Shown: in pieces, positions 62,468-64,000 of the stretch
Layout of the letters: each line of letters starts with the position of its first letter
Numbering within the stretch: position 1 is the stretch's first letter
NCBI RefSeq assembly: GCF_009455635.1
Contig: NZ_QPER01000002.1
Span: forward strand, 496,001-560,000
Source of the DNA: Paraburkholderia agricolaris
GTDB lineage: Bacteria > Pseudomonadota > Gammaproteobacteria > Burkholderiales > Burkholderiaceae
Direction: 5' to 3'
DNA: 64,000 bases
Made by a program: the position numbers and the translations under genes
Notes under the pieces: model-generated
Seen by the model: the letters and a program-made list of their open reading frames with translations, nothing else
What the model was told of the DNA's origin: nothing
Database searches by the model: none

Positions 62468-62892
62468 GCGCGCGGTGCGCTCAGCAGCGCGACGTGCCGG
62501 TTCGTGGTCTGGACCGGCTGAGGTCCCCACGCCCTGAACACGGCGGTGAGCAAGGCGATTTCGCCGTCCGCCAGATAGTTGTCCGCGACGGTGACGGCGA
62601 GGCACAGCCGGATCACCTTGCGACGCAAGGCGGTGTCGTCGATCTCGCCGAACAACGTGGTGAGCTGGGCCGCATCGAGCTGGCCGACCGCCGGGGTGTG
62701 CGCGACCGATTGGTCTTCGCACATCGTCTGTACGATCTGCGCGAATTGCGCCGGGGCGAGACCCAGCTGGCCGGCGATATCGAGGCTTTCGAGTGCACGC
62801 TCTTCCGAGCTGCTGACGTGGCCGTCGGAGATGAGCGCCAACGCGACGATACGGGCGGCGGCTTGAGGACTGTTGCGCGGATAGTTACGCAT
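62440..62892 (-). CDS. TerB family-like protein
   Basis: A 150-residue helical protein with two TerB-type acidic metal-binding loops, ALISDGHVSSSEERALESLD and VTVADNYLADGEIALL. TerB proteins bind calcium or other metals and are linked to tellurite resistance and membrane stress. Its proximity to TerC fits. There is no other ter gene nearby, so this is a stand-alone form. The end overlaps the convergent LysR gene by 28 bp. Confidence 0.75.
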   Translation of the reverse strand: MRNYPRNSPQAAARIVALALISDGHVSSSEERALESLDIAGQLGLAPAQFAQIVQTMCEDQSVAHTPAVGQLDAAQLTTLFGEIDDTALRRKVIRLCLAVTVADNYLADGEIALLTAVFRAWGPQPVQTTNRHVALLSAPRAHARTAATT

Positions 62893-63115
62893 GTCGGGGC
62901 TCCTGGCGCGGACAAGGTCCGCAGTGGTGGTGAACCTCAGTCTGCGTCAGGTTGAGGAGCGGATAAATCTGCTAAACCGGGAGCGATAGTTCGAGAAAAC
63001 CGAAGTTTGCGCGATGCCGGGCCTTGCGGCACGCCGTGCGTTGGGCGCGATGCGCAGCACCCTATCGGATAAGATACGGCTCGCCGTATTTTTCCGAATA
63101 GAAGGAGTGTTTTCA

Positions 63116-63448
63116 GTGATTCAGCCGAGCAACGTGTTCAAGGACAACCTCGCCCAACTGCCCGCCATCGGTGGCATCGAACGTATCGATCTGCTCGACG
63201 GCAAGGGCGCCGTAGTGGCCAGCATCGAGAACAAGCCGGGCAAGCAGGGTTCGCTGGCGGTGTACAACTATCTGCAGCAAACCTTCGGCACGCTGGACGC
63301 CAAGGCGGCCGAACACGGCCTCGCCGTGTTCGCCGAGCATACGGCCGACGCGCGCAACCGTCCGGGCGCGCACCCGAACGTCGACCATTTGCTGGCAATT
63401 GCAGCCGGCGGGGAAGCCTTGCGTATCGAGGTCGTCGCAGCCGGCTGA
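63116..63448 (+). CDS. DUF2322 family protein
   Basis: A 110-residue protein of the DUF2322 family, found in Beta- and Gammaproteobacteria and of unknown function. Conserved stretches: SNVFKDNLAQLPAIGGIERID, VVASIENKPGKQGSLAVYNYLQQTFGTLD and AEHTADARNRPGAHPNVDHLL. GTG 63116 is chosen because AAGGAG stands nine bases upstream and the N-terminus then matches the family (MIQPS). The longer frame from 63014 lacks support. Confidence 0.85.
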   Translation: MIQPSNVFKDNLAQLPAIGGIERIDLLDGKGAVVASIENKPGKQGSLAVYNYLQQTFGTLDAKAAEHGLAVFAEHTADARNRPGAHPNVDHLLAIAAGGEALRIEVVAAG

Positions 63449-63468
63449 GCGCGCTGTCTCGGGCGGGT

Positions 63469-64000
63469 TCAAACCGTCACGACAATCTTCCCAAACTGTT
63501 GGTTCGACTCCAGAAAGCGATGGGCGTCGACGATCTGGTCGAACGGGAATGTCCTGGCGATGACGGGATTTAACGCGCCCGAGGCCAATCCGTCGAGAAT
63601 GAAAGCCTTGGCCGCTGCGAGGCGCGCCGGATCGCCGATAATCTCGTGCACCAGATAGCCGCGCAGCGTCAGCGCCTTGCTCAACACGGTGAATAGCGGG
63701 AAGGGTGTCGGCTCAGAACTCAAGGCGCCGTATTCCAGCAGGATGCCGCCATGAGACATGGCGTCCGTGAGCGGCTCGAATATCGGGCCGCCGATTGGGT
63801 CCAGCACCACCCTCATACCCTGCGGTCCCGCGATTTCCTTCAGGTGGCCCGCCAGGTCTTCCTCCGCGGAAGCGACGACATGGGCGGCGCCCAACTCGAG
63901 TAACGCCTGCCGCTTGGCCGAGGTCCGCGTGACCGCAATGGGCGTGGCGCCGACCCGGTTGGCAATCTGTATCGCGGCAAGGCCGACGCTGCTCGACGCC
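63469..64000 (-). CDS. MDR family NAD(P)H:quinone/alcohol dehydrogenase (5' truncated by window)
   Basis: The frame stays open from 63469 past the right edge, so the start is missing. The visible part starts SSVGLAAIQIANRVGATPIA and continues QALLELGAAHVVASAEEDL, a typical MDR Rossmann fold, then GMRVVLDPIGGPIFEPLTDAMSHGGILLEYGALS. It ends TFPFDQIVDAHRFLESNQQFGKIVVTV, as in zinc-independent quinone oxidoreductases. About 177 residues of roughly 330 are visible. Whether it binds zinc cannot be judged because the N-terminal half is outside the window. Confidence 0.85.
   Translation of the reverse strand, partial: ASSSVGLAAIQIANRVGATPIAVTRTSAKRQALLELGAAHVVASAEEDLAGHLKEIAGPQGMRVVLDPIGGPIFEPLTDAMSHGGILLEYGALSSEPTPFPLFTVLSKALTLRGYLVHEIIGDPARLAAAKAFILDGLASGALNPVIARTFPFDQIVDAHRFLESNQQFGKIVVTV

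Overview
The window is high-GC, densely coded proteobacterial chromosome with many LysR, IclR, TetR, Lrp and XRE regulators. Its gene families (SfnR/SfnB, a DUF3348-DUF802-OmpA-DUF2894 operon, DUF2322, DUF899-DUF2182, a fused indolepyruvate ferredoxin oxidoreductase) point to the Burkholderiaceae, most likely Paraburkholderia. This is inference from gene content; no rRNA is present. I saw no tRNA, rRNA, insertion sequence, phage or CRISPR array. It reads as the accessory, metabolically versatile part of a large replicon.

Layout. 1-2.8 kb: a sulfur-acquisition module with two SfnB-type flavin enzymes and the sigma-54 activator SfnR; a sigma-54 promoter and two matching 18-bp dyads lie upstream of the second enzyme. 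3-7.9 kb: small lipoproteins and a Tat-exported phospholipase C. 8-10 kb: an atypical class A beta-lactamase translationally coupled to a membrane acyltransferase. 10.1-14.8 kb: a four-gene operon with a MotA/TolQ-like channel carrying a long coiled-coil tail and a MotB/OmpA-like partner, resembling the ZorAB motor. 15-20.8 kb: Tat-exported purple acid phosphatase, a ParB-like protein, GlcG with a divergent LysR, and a proline-rich anchored protein. 21-26.4 kb: NHL-repeat protein, MFS carrier, and an orphan response regulator with a TAXI solute-binding protein.

26.7-34.9 kb looks like one regulon: two divergent DUF1254 proteins, an ADP-forming acyl-CoA synthetase with an MFS carrier, and a tandem double IclR regulator. 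The two divergent promoter regions share a 35-bp element (33 identities). 35-37.7 kb: LysR, RidA and a class V aminotransferase.

37.8-44.1 kb is the strongest candidate for an undescribed system: three SPFH (HflK/HflC-like) membrane proteins and a P1B-type ATPase in one tightly coupled operon, with histidine-rich tails on one SPFH protein and on the ATPase. 44-64 kb holds redox enzymes, indolepyruvate oxidoreductase with a divergent Lrp, D-amino-acid dehydrogenase with a divergent XRE-cupin regulator and a clear palindromic operator, DUF899/DUF2182, a sterol-desaturase-like hydroxylase, beta-propellers, TerC and TerB-like proteins, and DUF2322. Both window edges cut a gene.
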